Shown: one piece after another, positions 16,559-24,850 of the stretch
Position numbering within the stretch: position 1 is the first letter of the stretch
Layout: each line of letters starts with the position of its first letter
Source of the DNA: Peterkaempfera sp044755465
Lineage (GTDB): Bacteria > Actinomycetota > Actinomycetes > Streptomycetales > Streptomycetaceae
NCBI RefSeq assembly: GCF_044755465.1
Contig: NZ_JBIVRB010000011.1
Coordinates: 137,315-201,314, forward strand
Direction of reading: 5' to 3'
Length of the DNA stretch: 64,000 nucleotides
Notes under the pieces: model-generated
What the model was told of the DNA's origin: nothing
The model's database searches: none
Seen by the model: only the letters and a program-made list of their open reading frames with translations
Program-made: the position numbers and the translations under genes

Positions 16559-18622
16559 TTGAACCTGCCCCAGCCCGGCACGGCAGCCGTCACCCCGCTG
16601 CCCGCCCCCCGCGCCCCGGAGAAGCCGCAGACCCCCGGCGTGCTGCGGGAGGCGGCGGGCGCGCTGGAGTGGTGCGGCCACCAGGAGACCCTGCGGCTGG
16701 AGCCCTGGGGCCCGGACTCGGTACGGGTCCGCGCCGTACGCGGCGGCGGCATCCTGCCGGACCTGCCCGGCGCCCTGCTCCCCGACGCCCCGCCCGCCAC
16801 CGCCACCGTCAAGGTCGAGGGCCCGGTCGGCCGGGTCGTCAACGGCGCGCTCACCGCCGAGGTCACCGAACGCGGCCTGGTCCGCTTCACCCGCACCGAG
16901 GACGGCGCCGAGCTGCTGGCCGAGGACCCGGCCCACTTCTGGTGGCCCGGCGCCCGCCACTGGACCCCCACCGGCAACGGCTACCACCGCCTGGAGCAGC
17001 GGTTCCGCGCGTACGACGGGGAGCGGATCTACGGCCTGGGCCAGCACACCCACGGGCTGCTGGACCAGAAGGGCGCGGTGATCGACCTGGTCCAGCGCAA
17101 CGCCGACGTGACCGTGCCGGTGCTGGTCTCCAGCCGGGGCTACGCGCTGCTGTGGAACAACCCCGCCATCGGCAGGGTGGAGCTGGGCGCCACCGCCACC
17201 CGCTGGGTCGCGGACAGCGCCCGGCAGATCGACTACTGGATCACCGCGGGCGACCCGGCGCGGGCGCTGTCCCGCTACGCCGACGCCACCGGCCACGCGC
17301 CCGAACTGCCCGAGTGGGCCACCGGCTTCTGGCAGTCCAAGCTGCGCTACCGCACCCAGGAGGAGCTGCTGGAGGTCGCCCGCGAGTACCAGCGGCGCGG
17401 GCTGCCGCTGTCGGTGATCGTCAACGACTTCTTCCACTGGACCCATCTCGGCGAGTGGAAGTTCGACCCCGCCGAGTGGCCCGACCCGGCCGCCATGGTG
17501 CGTGAGCTGGACGAGCTGGGCGTGCGGCTGATGGTCTCGGTCTGGCCGTCCGTCAGCCCGCTGAGCGAGACCCACCCGGAGCTGGAGCGGCGCGGCCTGC
17601 TGATCGGCACCGAGTACGGTCCGATGGCGCACGCCGACTGGCCGGACAAGGGCGTCGCCTCCACCGTCCAGGTCGCCTTCTACGACGCCACCCCCCCGGA
17701 GGCGCGCGCGTACGTCTGGCAGCGCATCAGCGAGAACTACCTCGCCCACGGCATCCGGACCTGGTGGCTCGACGCCTGCGAACCGGAGCTGAACCCGGGC
17801 CACCAGGCCAATCTGCGCTACCACGCGGGGCCGGGCCTGGAGGTCGGCAACCTCTATCCCCGGGAGAACTCCCGCGCCTTCCACGAGGGCATGCTCGCGG
17901 CGGGCGACCCCGAGGTGGTCACCCTCAACCGCTCGGCGTGGGCGGGGTCGCAGCGCTACGGCGCGGCCCTGTGGTCCGGTGACATCGGCACCGACTTCGC
18001 CACGCTGCGCGGCCAGGTCCGGGCCGGACTCAATGTGATGCTCTCCGGCATCCCCTGGTGGACCACCGACATCGGCGGCTTCCACGGCGGCGACCCGGAC
18101 GACCCGGCGTACCGCGAGGTGCTGGTGCGCTGGTTCCAGTACGGCGCGTTCTGCCCGCTGTTCCGGCTGCACGGCTTCCGCGAGCCGATGGCGCCGCTGT
18201 CGCCCGCGATGACCGGCGGGCCCAACGAGGTCTGGTCGTACGGCGAGGACGCCTACCGCATCCTGCGCGAGTACCTGCTGCTGCGGGAGCGGCTGCGCCC
18301 GTACGTCCTGGAGCAGATGCGCACGGCGGCGGCGACCGGGGTGCCGCCGATGCGGCCGCTGTTCCTGGAGTTCCCGCAGGACGAGGCGGCGTGGGCGGTC
18401 GAGGACTGCTTCCTGCTCGGCCCCGACCTGCTGGTGGCACCGGTCACCGAGGCGGGCGCGGACCGCCGCGAGGTCCGGCTGCCGGCCGGGGCCCGCTGGC
18501 GGGACGCCTGGACCGGCCAGGAGTACGAGGGCGGGCAGGCGGTGGTGGTCGCGGCGCCGCTGGAGCGGATTCCGCTCTTCCTGCGGGACGGCGCCGAACT
18601 GCCCATCACGGCAGCCGGCTGA
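16559..18622 (+). CDS. GH31-family glycoside hydrolase (alpha-glucosidase/xylosidase type)
   Basis: This 687-residue enzyme of glycoside hydrolase family 31 cleaves terminal alpha-linked glucose or xylose. The nucleophile is Asp405 in WWLDACEPE and the acid/base is Asp475 in LWSGDIGTD; an N-terminal beta-sandwich domain precedes the barrel, starting around residue 240. There is no signal peptide, so it acts in the cytosol. TTG at 16559 has GAGGAG 6 bases upstream. The FFHWTHLGEWKFDP and ACEPE segments resemble alpha-xylosidases, but the substrate is not settled. LacI lies upstream and a small LuxR-type gene 34 bases downstream. Confidence 0.92.
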   Translation: MNLPQPGTAAVTPLPAPRAPEKPQTPGVLREAAGALEWCGHQETLRLEPWGPDSVRVRAVRGGGILPDLPGALLPDAPPATATVKVEGPVGRVVNGALTAEVTERGLVRFTRTEDGAELLAEDPAHFWWPGARHWTPTGNGYHRLEQRFRAYDGERIYGLGQHTHGLLDQKGAVIDLVQRNADVTVPVLVSSRGYALLWNNPAIGRVELGATATRWVADSARQIDYWITAGDPARALSRYADATGHAPELPEWATGFWQSKLRYRTQEELLEVAREYQRRGLPLSVIVNDFFHWTHLGEWKFDPAEWPDPAAMVRELDELGVRLMVSVWPSVSPLSETHPELERRGLLIGTEYGPMAHADWPDKGVASTVQVAFYDATPPEARAYVWQRISENYLAHGIRTWWLDACEPELNPGHQANLRYHAGPGLEVGNLYPRENSRAFHEGMLAAGDPEVVTLNRSAWAGSQRYGAALWSGDIGTDFATLRGQVRAGLNVMLSGIPWWTTDIGGFHGGDPDDPAYREVLVRWFQYGAFCPLFRLHGFREPMAPLSPAMTGGPNEVWSYGEDAYRILREYLLLRERLRPYVLEQMRTAAATGVPPMRPLFLEFPQDEAAWAVEDCFLLGPDLLVAPVTEAGADRREVRLPAGARWRDAWTGQEYEGGQAVVVAAPLERIPLFLRDGAELPITAAG

Positions 18623-18656
18623 CAGACGATCCACACACGACGGCAGGGAGGCCGAG

Positions 18657-18962
18657 ATGCAGGGCACCGCAACGCTGAACCGGGAACGGGCCGAGGGCGC
18701 CACCGCCACGCTCGCCCCCCACCGCCCCGGGGCCAACCCCCCGGCACCCCCGCGCCCGGTCCCGGCAGCCGGCCTGCTCGCCCCGGAGGAACACCGCCTG
18801 CTCCTCCTGCTGGCCGAGGGCCTGCCCCTGGACGCCGTGGCCCGCCGGCTCTGCACCTCCAGCCGCACCCTGCGCCGCCGAATCCGGGTCCTCTGCGACC
18901 GGCTCGGCGTCCGCACCCCCCTCCAGGCCGCCGTCTGGGCCGCCCGCCGCGGCCTGATCTGA
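18657..18962 (+). CDS. small stand-alone LuxR-type HTH protein
   Basis: This 101-residue protein consists of a Pro/Ala-rich 40-residue tail and a single LuxR-type HTH (LLAPEEHRLLLLLAEGLPLDAV, ARRLCTSSRTLRRRIRVLCDRLGV). There is no receiver or sensor domain. The ATG at 18657 follows GGGAGG. It lies 34 bases after the GH31 gene, probably in the same transcript. Solo GerE/LuxR domain proteins can act as DNA binders without a ligand domain; the recognition region here is Arg-rich. Target genes are unknown. Confidence 0.8.
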   Translation: MQGTATLNRERAEGATATLAPHRPGANPPAPPRPVPAAGLLAPEEHRLLLLLAEGLPLDAVARRLCTSSRTLRRRIRVLCDRLGVRTPLQAAVWAARRGLI

Positions 18963-18983
18963 CCCGGCCCGCCACCCGCCCAC

Positions 18984-19025
18984 CCAGGGGCGCGAGGAAC
19001 TGCGCCAACAACCCATCACCCACCC
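18984..19025 (+). repeat. dispersed intergenic repeat, second plus-strand copy
   Basis: This 42-base copy differs at two positions from the one at 15033-15074 and lies in the short gap between the convergent small LuxR-type gene and the esterase gene. Its position just after a stop codon fits a terminator or REP-like element, but I see no strong hairpin inside it. Confidence 0.75.
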
Positions 19026-19080
19026 AAGCACCGCAACGCACAGCCGCCCCCACCGGCGAACGGCAGCCCCTGGGCTCAGC

Positions 19081-20289
19081 TCAGCCCCGCCGCGCCGCCA
19101 GGCAAGCGCGGACCGCAGCGATCAGCGTGCGGGAGCGGATGTCGCCCGTGAGGCCCGGCTGCATGCCGTTGGTGACATAGCCGAAGCCGACGCCGAGTTC
19201 CGGGTCCGCGAAGCCGAGGGAGCCGCCCCGGCCGGGGTGGCCGAAGGAGGCCGGGGAGGCCATCGGGGAGGTGGCGCTGTGCCGGAAGAAGCCGTGGCCG
19301 AAGGCGGAGTCCACGATCAGCACCCGGTCCGGCCCGGTGGCGGCCGGGCCCATCGCCTCGGCCAGCGTCGCCGGGTCGAACAGCGGCGGCAGTCCCGGTT
19401 CGACGGCGCCGATCAGCGCGGCGTAGAAGCGGGCCAGCGAGCGGGCCGTGCCGATGCTCCCGGCGCCGGGGATCTCCGCCGCCTGGGCGGCCGGGCTGCA
19501 CAGGTCGAGGGCGGGTTCCACGGCGGCGAAGGCGCGGGCGGTGAGCGAGGCCGGGTCCTGGTACGCGTCCCGGACGCTCTTCTTGGGCCGCACCCGCAGC
19601 CCGCCCGGCCCGCCCGCAGCGGCCGCCGGCGCGGGCAGGTCCACCAGCAGTCCGACCCGGTGCCGCTCCTGCGGCGGCAGCCCGATCCAGAGGTCCAGCC
19701 CGAGCGGCCCGGCGATCTCGTCCGCGAACCAGCGGCCGATGCTGCGCCCGTCGGCCCGCCGCACCACCTCTCCGACCAGCCAGCCGAAGGTGTACGGGTG
19801 GTAGCCGTGCGCGGTGCCGGGTTCCCAGGCGGGTGCCTGGGCCGCGACCGCCGCCACGGCGGGCTCCCAGGCCAGCACCTCCGCGACCCGCAGCGGGGTG
19901 TCGAGCGCGGGCAGCCCGGCGCGGTGCGAGAGCAGCCAGCGCACCGGCACCCGCTCCTTCCCGGCCGCCTTGAACTCCGGCCAGTACGAGGCCACCGGCG
20001 CGTCCAGGTCCAGTACGCCGCGCTGGGCCAGCAGCAGCACGCAGGCCGCCGCGAGGCCCTTGCTGACCGACCGCAGCACCTGCCCGGTCCCGGCGGTCCA
20101 CGGCACTGCGGGGGCCGGCCGCCCGCCCACCTCGGGCACGGCGTCGCCGCCCCACAGGTCCACCACCGCCCGGCCGTCGACGTACAGCGCGAAGGCCGCC
20201 CCCAACTCGCCGTGCTCACCGAAGTTACGGGCGAACGCCTCCCGGACCGGCTGGTAGCCGTCGGCCACCTCGCCGTGTATCTCCACCAC
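19081..20289 (-). CDS. serine hydrolase of the beta-lactamase/EstB class
   Basis: This 402-residue protein has a beta-lactamase-fold (class C-like) hydrolase domain. The catalytic SxxK is SVSK in VLRSVSKGLAAACVLLL and the YxN-equivalent Tyr is in HGYHPYTFGWLVGE. Such proteins are usually esterases or peptidases rather than true beta-lactamases. The GTG at 20289 is chosen because AGGAGG lies 9 bases upstream. No signal peptide is seen, which argues for a cytosolic esterase. It is transcribed alone, 133 bases after the exporter gene. Confidence 0.88.
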   Translation of the reverse strand: MVEIHGEVADGYQPVREAFARNFGEHGELGAAFALYVDGRAVVDLWGGDAVPEVGGRPAPAVPWTAGTGQVLRSVSKGLAAACVLLLAQRGVLDLDAPVASYWPEFKAAGKERVPVRWLLSHRAGLPALDTPLRVAEVLAWEPAVAAVAAQAPAWEPGTAHGYHPYTFGWLVGEVVRRADGRSIGRWFADEIAGPLGLDLWIGLPPQERHRVGLLVDLPAPAAAAGGPGGLRVRPKKSVRDAYQDPASLTARAFAAVEPALDLCSPAAQAAEIPGAGSIGTARSLARFYAALIGAVEPGLPPLFDPATLAEAMGPAATGPDRVLIVDSAFGHGFFRHSATSPMASPASFGHPGRGGSLGFADPELGVGFGYVTNGMQPGLTGDIRSRTLIAAVRACLAARRG

Positions 20290-20422
20290 CGGGCGCCGCC
20301 TCCTGTCTCCACCTGGCCATCTGTACAACGCCCGCCATTGTGCCCCGCCCCCGAGCTGCCCCGCCTCCGAGCTGCCCCGGTACGCGGCGCCGACCGCGTC
20401 CGGCACCGGACGGCCGGCCGGG

Positions 20423-21937
20423 TCAACGGGCGCGGGCCCGGGAGGACAGCGCGGACTCCAGCAGCACGAGCGCGCCGAGTACGAGCACCGCCAGGCCGAT
20501 CACCCGCAGGCCGGTGTCGGCGCCGGAGACGAAGGCGGCGACGATGTCGTGCTCGCCGCCGGGCGGCGTGGTCGCCATCGCTTCGGCGACCGTGTGCGGC
20601 TGCCCGGATCGGGCGCTGGGTGGCAGCGCGCCGACGAAGCGCGCGGTCAGCACCGTCCCGATGACGGCGACGCCGAGCGCGCTGCCGAATTCGCGGGTGG
20701 TGGCCTGCAACCCGGCGCCCACCCCGGCCTGGGCGGGCGGCAGGGCGTTGGCGATGGCGCTCGACAGCGTCGGCAGGGCCAGGGTCACCCCGGCACCGGT
20801 CAGCACGAGCCACCCGGCGTACGCGGCGTACGGGGTGGACGGGTGACTCGTCGACAGCCCGAGCAGGCCGCCGCCCACGCAAGCGAAGGCGAGCGCGAGG
20901 GTGGCGTTGAAGCCGATGCGCTGCGAGACCCGCCCGACGTGGCGACCACCGGCGATGATCGGCACCGTCAGCGGCACGATCCCGATCCCGGTCTGCAAGA
21001 CGCTGAACCCCTTGCCGTACTGGAGGAACGACGCGTTGACGTAGAACAGCGCGAACATGCCGAAGAAGATGGCCGTCATGCCCAGGCAGGCGCTGCGCAG
21101 GCCGGCCAGCCGGAACAGGCGGGGGTCGAGCAGCGGGTGCTCGACCCGCAGCTCCACGACCGTCCACGCCGCGAACAGCAGGGCGGCGCAGCAGAAGCCG
21201 GCCACCACGACCGCGCTGCCCCAGCCCGCTTCGGGTCCCTGGACGATGCCCAGGAACAGGGCGACCGAGGCGCCGACGAGCAGCAGCGTGCCCAGCGGGT
21301 CGAGTCGGCGGCCGTGCCGCGCCGACACCGGTGCCGTCCGCCAGGTGAGCGCCGCGAGCAGGAGCGACACCGGGACGACGGCGGCGAACATCCAGCGCCA
21401 TGAGCCACTCATCAGCACCGCCCCTCCCCCGACGTTGCCGATGATTCCGCCGATGCCGGTCATCGAGGCCCAGGTGGCGATCGTCGCGCCCTTGCGTTCG
21501 GCGGGGACGGCGTGCAGCAGCACAGCGAGCGTGTTGGGCAGGACGGCCGCCGCGCCGACCCCGCTCACCGCCCGCCCGACCAGCATCACGAGGACGCTGG
21601 ACGAGGCCGCCGAGACGACCGCGCCCGCCGCGAACACCACCAGCCCGGCGAGCAGCACGCCCTTGCGGCCGAAGCGGTCCCCCGCCGCGCCGCCGGGGAT
21701 CACCAGGCAGGCGAAGAAGATCACATACAGGTCGACGATCCAGACGAGCGCCGAGGCGGACGGGTGCAGGGCGCTCGCGGCGAGCATCGGCACGGCGAGG
21801 TTGATCGCGGCGACCACGCCGATCACCAGGACGACGCAGGCGCACATGACGGCGAGCAGGCCGCGCTGCGACGGCGCTCGGGTGGATATGTCGGGTGGGC
21901 TCGGAACCCGGCCGTGCGCCGGTGGATGCAAGGACAT
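20423..21937 (-). CDS. MFS drug exporter, DHA2-like
   Basis: This 504-residue transporter has about 14 hydrophobic segments, with the motif A variant GGAAGDRFGRKGVLL and the family segment GWRWMFAAVVPVSL-like SGSWRWMFAAVVPVS. The ATG at 21937 begins MSLHPPAHG before a cytosolic tail. The gene is divergent from a LysR regulator across 75 bases; the regulator probably controls it. It resembles SmvA/QacA-like exporters of cationic or lipophilic compounds; substrates cannot be inferred. Confidence 0.9.
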   Translation of the reverse strand: MSLHPPAHGRVPSPPDISTRAPSQRGLLAVMCACVVLVIGVVAAINLAVPMLAASALHPSASALVWIVDLYVIFFACLVIPGGAAGDRFGRKGVLLAGLVVFAAGAVVSAASSSVLVMLVGRAVSGVGAAAVLPNTLAVLLHAVPAERKGATIATWASMTGIGGIIGNVGGGAVLMSGSWRWMFAAVVPVSLLLAALTWRTAPVSARHGRRLDPLGTLLLVGASVALFLGIVQGPEAGWGSAVVVAGFCCAALLFAAWTVVELRVEHPLLDPRLFRLAGLRSACLGMTAIFFGMFALFYVNASFLQYGKGFSVLQTGIGIVPLTVPIIAGGRHVGRVSQRIGFNATLALAFACVGGGLLGLSTSHPSTPYAAYAGWLVLTGAGVTLALPTLSSAIANALPPAQAGVGAGLQATTREFGSALGVAVIGTVLTARFVGALPPSARSGQPHTVAEAMATTPPGGEHDIVAAFVSGADTGLRVIGLAVLVLGALVLLESALSSRARAR

Positions 21938-21995
21938 GTCAACGACGCTACAAATCCGGTCGCCTATTACGCCACGCAATCTCGGCAACAGCGAG

Positions 21996-22010
21996 TTGCA
22001 TAGGATGCAA
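21996..22010. promoter_or_regulatory. LysR-type palindromic site
   Basis: TTGCAT-AGG-ATGCAA is a perfect 15-base interrupted palindrome two bases before the lysR start, in the 75-base divergent gap. A half site, GGATGCAA, lies at 21924-21931 inside the start of the exporter gene. This fits a LysR autoregulatory site. Confidence 0.6.
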
Positions 22011-22012
22011 CC

Positions 22013-22909
22013 ATGCCGGCCGACCTCGATCTGAACCTGCTCAGGGTGTTCGACGCACTGCTGCGCGATGCCAGCGTCACTGCGGCCTCGGAGCGGCTCC
22101 ACCTGTCCATCCCCGCGACCAGCCGTGCGTTGGGGCGGCTGCGCCGGGCCATGAACGACCCCATCCTGGTGCGCGCCGGTCGCGGCATGGTCCCGACGCC
22201 GTTCGCGCTGCGGGCGGCACCGCGTGTGCGGTCCCTGCTGGACGAGGCGTCGGCGCTCATCAGCGCCGACCGCGAACTGCTGCCCGCCGAGCTGGAACGC
22301 ACCTTCACCATCCGGATCAACGACGGCGTCGCCGCGACCCTCGCCGCCGAAGTGGCCGAGGCCGTCGCCGGCACCGCGCCCGGTGTGACACTGCGTTTCG
22401 TCTCGGAGGGCAGCGAGAGCACCGAGGACCTGCGCGACGGCACCGCCGACCTGGACATCGGGGTGGGCGAGGTGGGAGCGCCCGACATCCGCACCGCCGG
22501 GCTCTACCGCGAGCGGATGGTCGGCATCGTCCGCGCCGACAGTCCGCTGGGCCGGCACCGCCGCCCGACGCTCACGCAGTTGAGCGAGCACGCCCATGTG
22601 TCGGCGTCCCGCCGGGGGCGGGCTCGCGGCCCCCTGGACGATGCGCTTGAGGCCCAAGGGCTCCAGCGCCGGGTCGCCGCCGTCGTGCCCTCCTTCGCCG
22701 TCGCGGCCCTGGTGGTCTCAACCAGCCCCTACGTCGGGCTCGTGCCGCAGCGGCTGGCCGAACAGCACAGCGGAAGCCTCGGTCTGCGGTGGTTCCCGAT
22801 TCCGGCGGAGCTGCCGGAACTCGCGGTGCGGATGCTCTGGCATGTACGACTCGACGCCGACCCGGCGCAGCACTGGTTGCGCCAGACCATCCGGGACACG
22901 CTCCGCTGA
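22013..22909 (+). CDS. LysR-family transcriptional regulator
   Basis: This 298-residue LTTR starts MPADLDLNLLRVFDALLRDA, with a winged HTH in residues 1-65 and a C-terminal periplasmic-binding-protein-like effector domain. Many LysR proteins of this NodD/PnbR-like lineage show DLNLLRVFDAL. It is divergent from the exporter. The start at 22013 overlaps the palindromic site, suggesting a weak or leader-short transcript under its own control. Confidence 0.92.
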   Translation: MPADLDLNLLRVFDALLRDASVTAASERLHLSIPATSRALGRLRRAMNDPILVRAGRGMVPTPFALRAAPRVRSLLDEASALISADRELLPAELERTFTIRINDGVAATLAAEVAEAVAGTAPGVTLRFVSEGSESTEDLRDGTADLDIGVGEVGAPDIRTAGLYRERMVGIVRADSPLGRHRRPTLTQLSEHAHVSASRRGRARGPLDDALEAQGLQRRVAAVVPSFAVAALVVSTSPYVGLVPQRLAEQHSGSLGLRWFPIPAELPELAVRMLWHVRLDADPAQHWLRQTIRDTLR

Positions 22910-23231
22910 GGCCCGGCAGCCTGTTTTCTCCCTACGGAATGACAGTCACTTCGGCATCGCGAGCGAGCGCCGGGTTGCACCATTCGTAAAAACCACGGCA
23001 TTCCCGCCGGACGGTGTTCGGCAACGGTTTTCCGGAGCCAACCCCATCGGGTGATTCTCCGTCACGGCGGTTCATATCCGGGGTGTTGTCACCGAGCCCG
23101 GCACGACGGTCGCTAGGTTGGCGGTACCGGGCCCTCCGGGCTCTGCCCTGACCGGCCCGGCCAGGAGAGACCGGCTTGGTCTTCAGCCGGCCGTCCGTCC
23201 GGCGCGCCGGTCTTCGTATCAAGGAGAACTC
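22910..23231. other. non-coding gap upstream of the secreted protein gene
   Basis: This 322-base stretch is less GC-rich than its surroundings and holds no credible gene. It presumably contains the end of the lysR transcript and the promoter of the secreted crystallin-like gene. No convincing hexamer pair was found. Confidence 0.5.
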
Positions 23232-23585
23232 GTGATCTCAAGGACGAAGAAGTTCTCGCGTTCCATGGCCGTGGCGTTCGCCGCAGCCGCCGCGTTCACC
23301 CTGACCGTGCCGACCGGCAACGCTTTCGCCATCGACCATGTCACCTGTGTCGGCGGGGAGAACTTCCTGAAGATCTGGTCGCACAACGGCAATCAGCAGA
23401 GCGTGGACTGCTACGCGAACCGTGGGAAGACCTCCTTCGGCAACTGGTGGGTCGACAAGATCTCCACCGGGAACAACGACCTGATCTACTACGACGCCAA
23501 CGGCGATTCGGTGAAGATCGAGCGGTGGCACGAGATCTCCTTCCCGAACCGCCCGCCGAAGGTCAAGGCCATCGAAATCCTGTGA
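23232..23585 (+). CDS. secreted beta/gamma-crystallin-fold protein (SKLP-like)
   Basis: This 117-residue protein has a signal peptide of about 33 residues (MISRTKKFSRSMAVAFAA, then a hydrophobic core and AFA cleavage site) and a mature part of about 84 residues beginning IDHVTCVGGENFLKIW. The mature part has two cysteines, NWWVDKISTGNNDLIYYD and KIERWHEISFP, and resembles the Streptomyces killer-toxin-like protein (SKLP) and yeast killer-toxin crystallin-fold families. Those proteins can be growth inhibitory to yeasts or fungi; activity here is inferred only. GTG at 23232 has AAGGAG 7 bases upstream. The gene stands alone. Confidence 0.75.
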   Translation: MISRTKKFSRSMAVAFAAAAAFTLTVPTGNAFAIDHVTCVGGENFLKIWSHNGNQQSVDCYANRGKTSFGNWWVDKISTGNNDLIYYDANGDSVKIERWHEISFPNRPPKVKAIEIL

Positions 23586-23615
23586 TGCGTTGACGGACCG
23601 ATGGCTCGGGCGGCC

Positions 23616-23724
<109 letters not shown>

Positions 23725-23738
23725 GCCCGCCCGTCGGG

Positions 23739-24233
23739 TCAGGGGCGGCCCGCGGCCAGCCCCTCGATCCGGTCGAACAGGGCGGCACCCAGCACCCGGA
23801 CGTCCAGCGGGGTCCGCTGCGCGGGCAGCTGCTCGGCGGTGATCCAGTGCAGCGGGTGCTCGGCCGGGCCGACCGGGCGGTCCGGATGGTCCGCCACGGC
23901 GAGGTAGTGGTGGTCGATGTGCAGGTGCGGCTCGGGGTGGTGGTTGTCGGCCGCCACCGCGATCTCCACCGTCCACCACGGCGGCGGCACCTGCGGGTGC
24001 GGGTAGCCGTCGGGCAGGGCGGCGCCGCCGGGCGCGGCCAGGAAGCGGGCGGTGAGCCCGGTCTCCTCGCGCAGCTCCCGTACGGCGGCCTCGGCGGGGG
24101 TCTCGTACGCCTCGACATGGCCGCCGGGGACCAGCACACCCCCCAGCCGGGGATGCTCGATCACGCCCAGCCGCCAGCCGCTACCGAAGCGGGCGAACAG
24201 GTAGACGCTGGCAGTGGCGTGCTTGACCGGCAC
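23739..24233 (-). CDS. Nudix hydrolase
   Basis: This 164-residue protein contains a complete Nudix box, GGHVEAYETPAEAAVREL followed by REETGL, that matches GX5EX7REUXEEXGU and binds the catalytic metal. Family members hydrolyse nucleoside diphosphates linked to another moiety. The GTG at 24233 has AGGGAGG 7 bases upstream. It is divergent from a second Nudix gene 91 bases away. The substrate is not identifiable. Confidence 0.92.
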   Translation of the reverse strand: MPVKHATASVYLFARFGSGWRLGVIEHPRLGGVLVPGGHVEAYETPAEAAVRELREETGLTARFLAAPGGAALPDGYPHPQVPPPWWTVEIAVAADNHHPEPHLHIDHHYLAVADHPDRPVGPAEHPLHWITAEQLPAQRTPLDVRVLGAALFDRIEGLAAGRP

Positions 24234-24324
24234 GGATGACCTCCCTGGGCTCGGAATCCGAGCCTTTCACGCCGATCCGGCAGCACGGGTGCGGTTCGGG
24301 AGCCGGCGGTGCTTGGATGCCGCT

Positions 24325-24840
24325 ATGACTGCGGACCCTTCCGACGAACTGCTGGACGTGGTGGACGCGCACGACCGGGTGGTGGGCACCGCCCGGCGCG
24401 GCGAGGTCTACCGGCGGCGGCTCACCCATCGCTGCGTCTTCATCCTCTGCCGTGACGCGGAGGACCGGATCTTCGTCCACCGCCGCGCCCCGACCAAGCT
24501 GTTCTCCCCCTCGATGTACGACATGTTCGTCGGCGGCGTGGTCGGGTCCGGCGAGTCGTACGCGACCGCCGCCGTCCGGGAGGCGGAGGAGGAGTTGGGC
24601 GTCTCGGGCATCGAGCCGCAGCACCTGTTCAAGTTCCTCTTCACCACCCGGAAGCACTCCTGGTGGTGCGAGGTGTACGAGGCCCGCTGGACCGGCCCGG
24701 TCGTCCCGCAGGTCGAGGAGATCGACTGGCACACCTTCCTGACCGAGCGGGAACTCGCGGAGCGGATGGCCGAGTGGCCCTTCGTCCTGGACGGCACCGA
24801 AGCCTGGCACCGCTATCTGCGCCACCGCAGCGGCGGGTGA
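24325..24840 (+). CDS. Nudix hydrolase, IPP-isomerase-like subgroup
   Basis: This 171-residue protein has the Nudix box GGVVGSGESYATAAVREA followed by EEELGV, inside a YfcD/isopentenyl-isomerase-like frame (ELLDVVDAHDRVVGTARRGE, HRCVFILCRDAEDRIFVHRR). The ATG at 24325 has no ribosome site, so it may be read from a leaderless mRNA. True type I IPP isomerases need an active-site Cys and Glu that I cannot confirm here, so a pyrophosphohydrolase is likelier. Confidence 0.9.
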   Translation: MTADPSDELLDVVDAHDRVVGTARRGEVYRRRLTHRCVFILCRDAEDRIFVHRRAPTKLFSPSMYDMFVGGVVGSGESYATAAVREAEEELGVSGIEPQHLFKFLFTTRKHSWWCEVYEARWTGPVVPQVEEIDWHTFLTERELAERMAEWPFVLDGTEAWHRYLRHRSGG

Positions 24841-24850
24841 GACGGCCCGG

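Noticed and set aside
16460..18916. An 818-codon minus-strand frame over the GH31 gene
   Set aside because: GH31 catalytic motifs are on the plus strand; the reverse frame has no homology features.
19413..21845. An 810-codon minus-strand frame overlapping the esterase and exporter genes
   Set aside because: It runs out of frame through both; each gene has its own motif-bearing frame and ribosome site.
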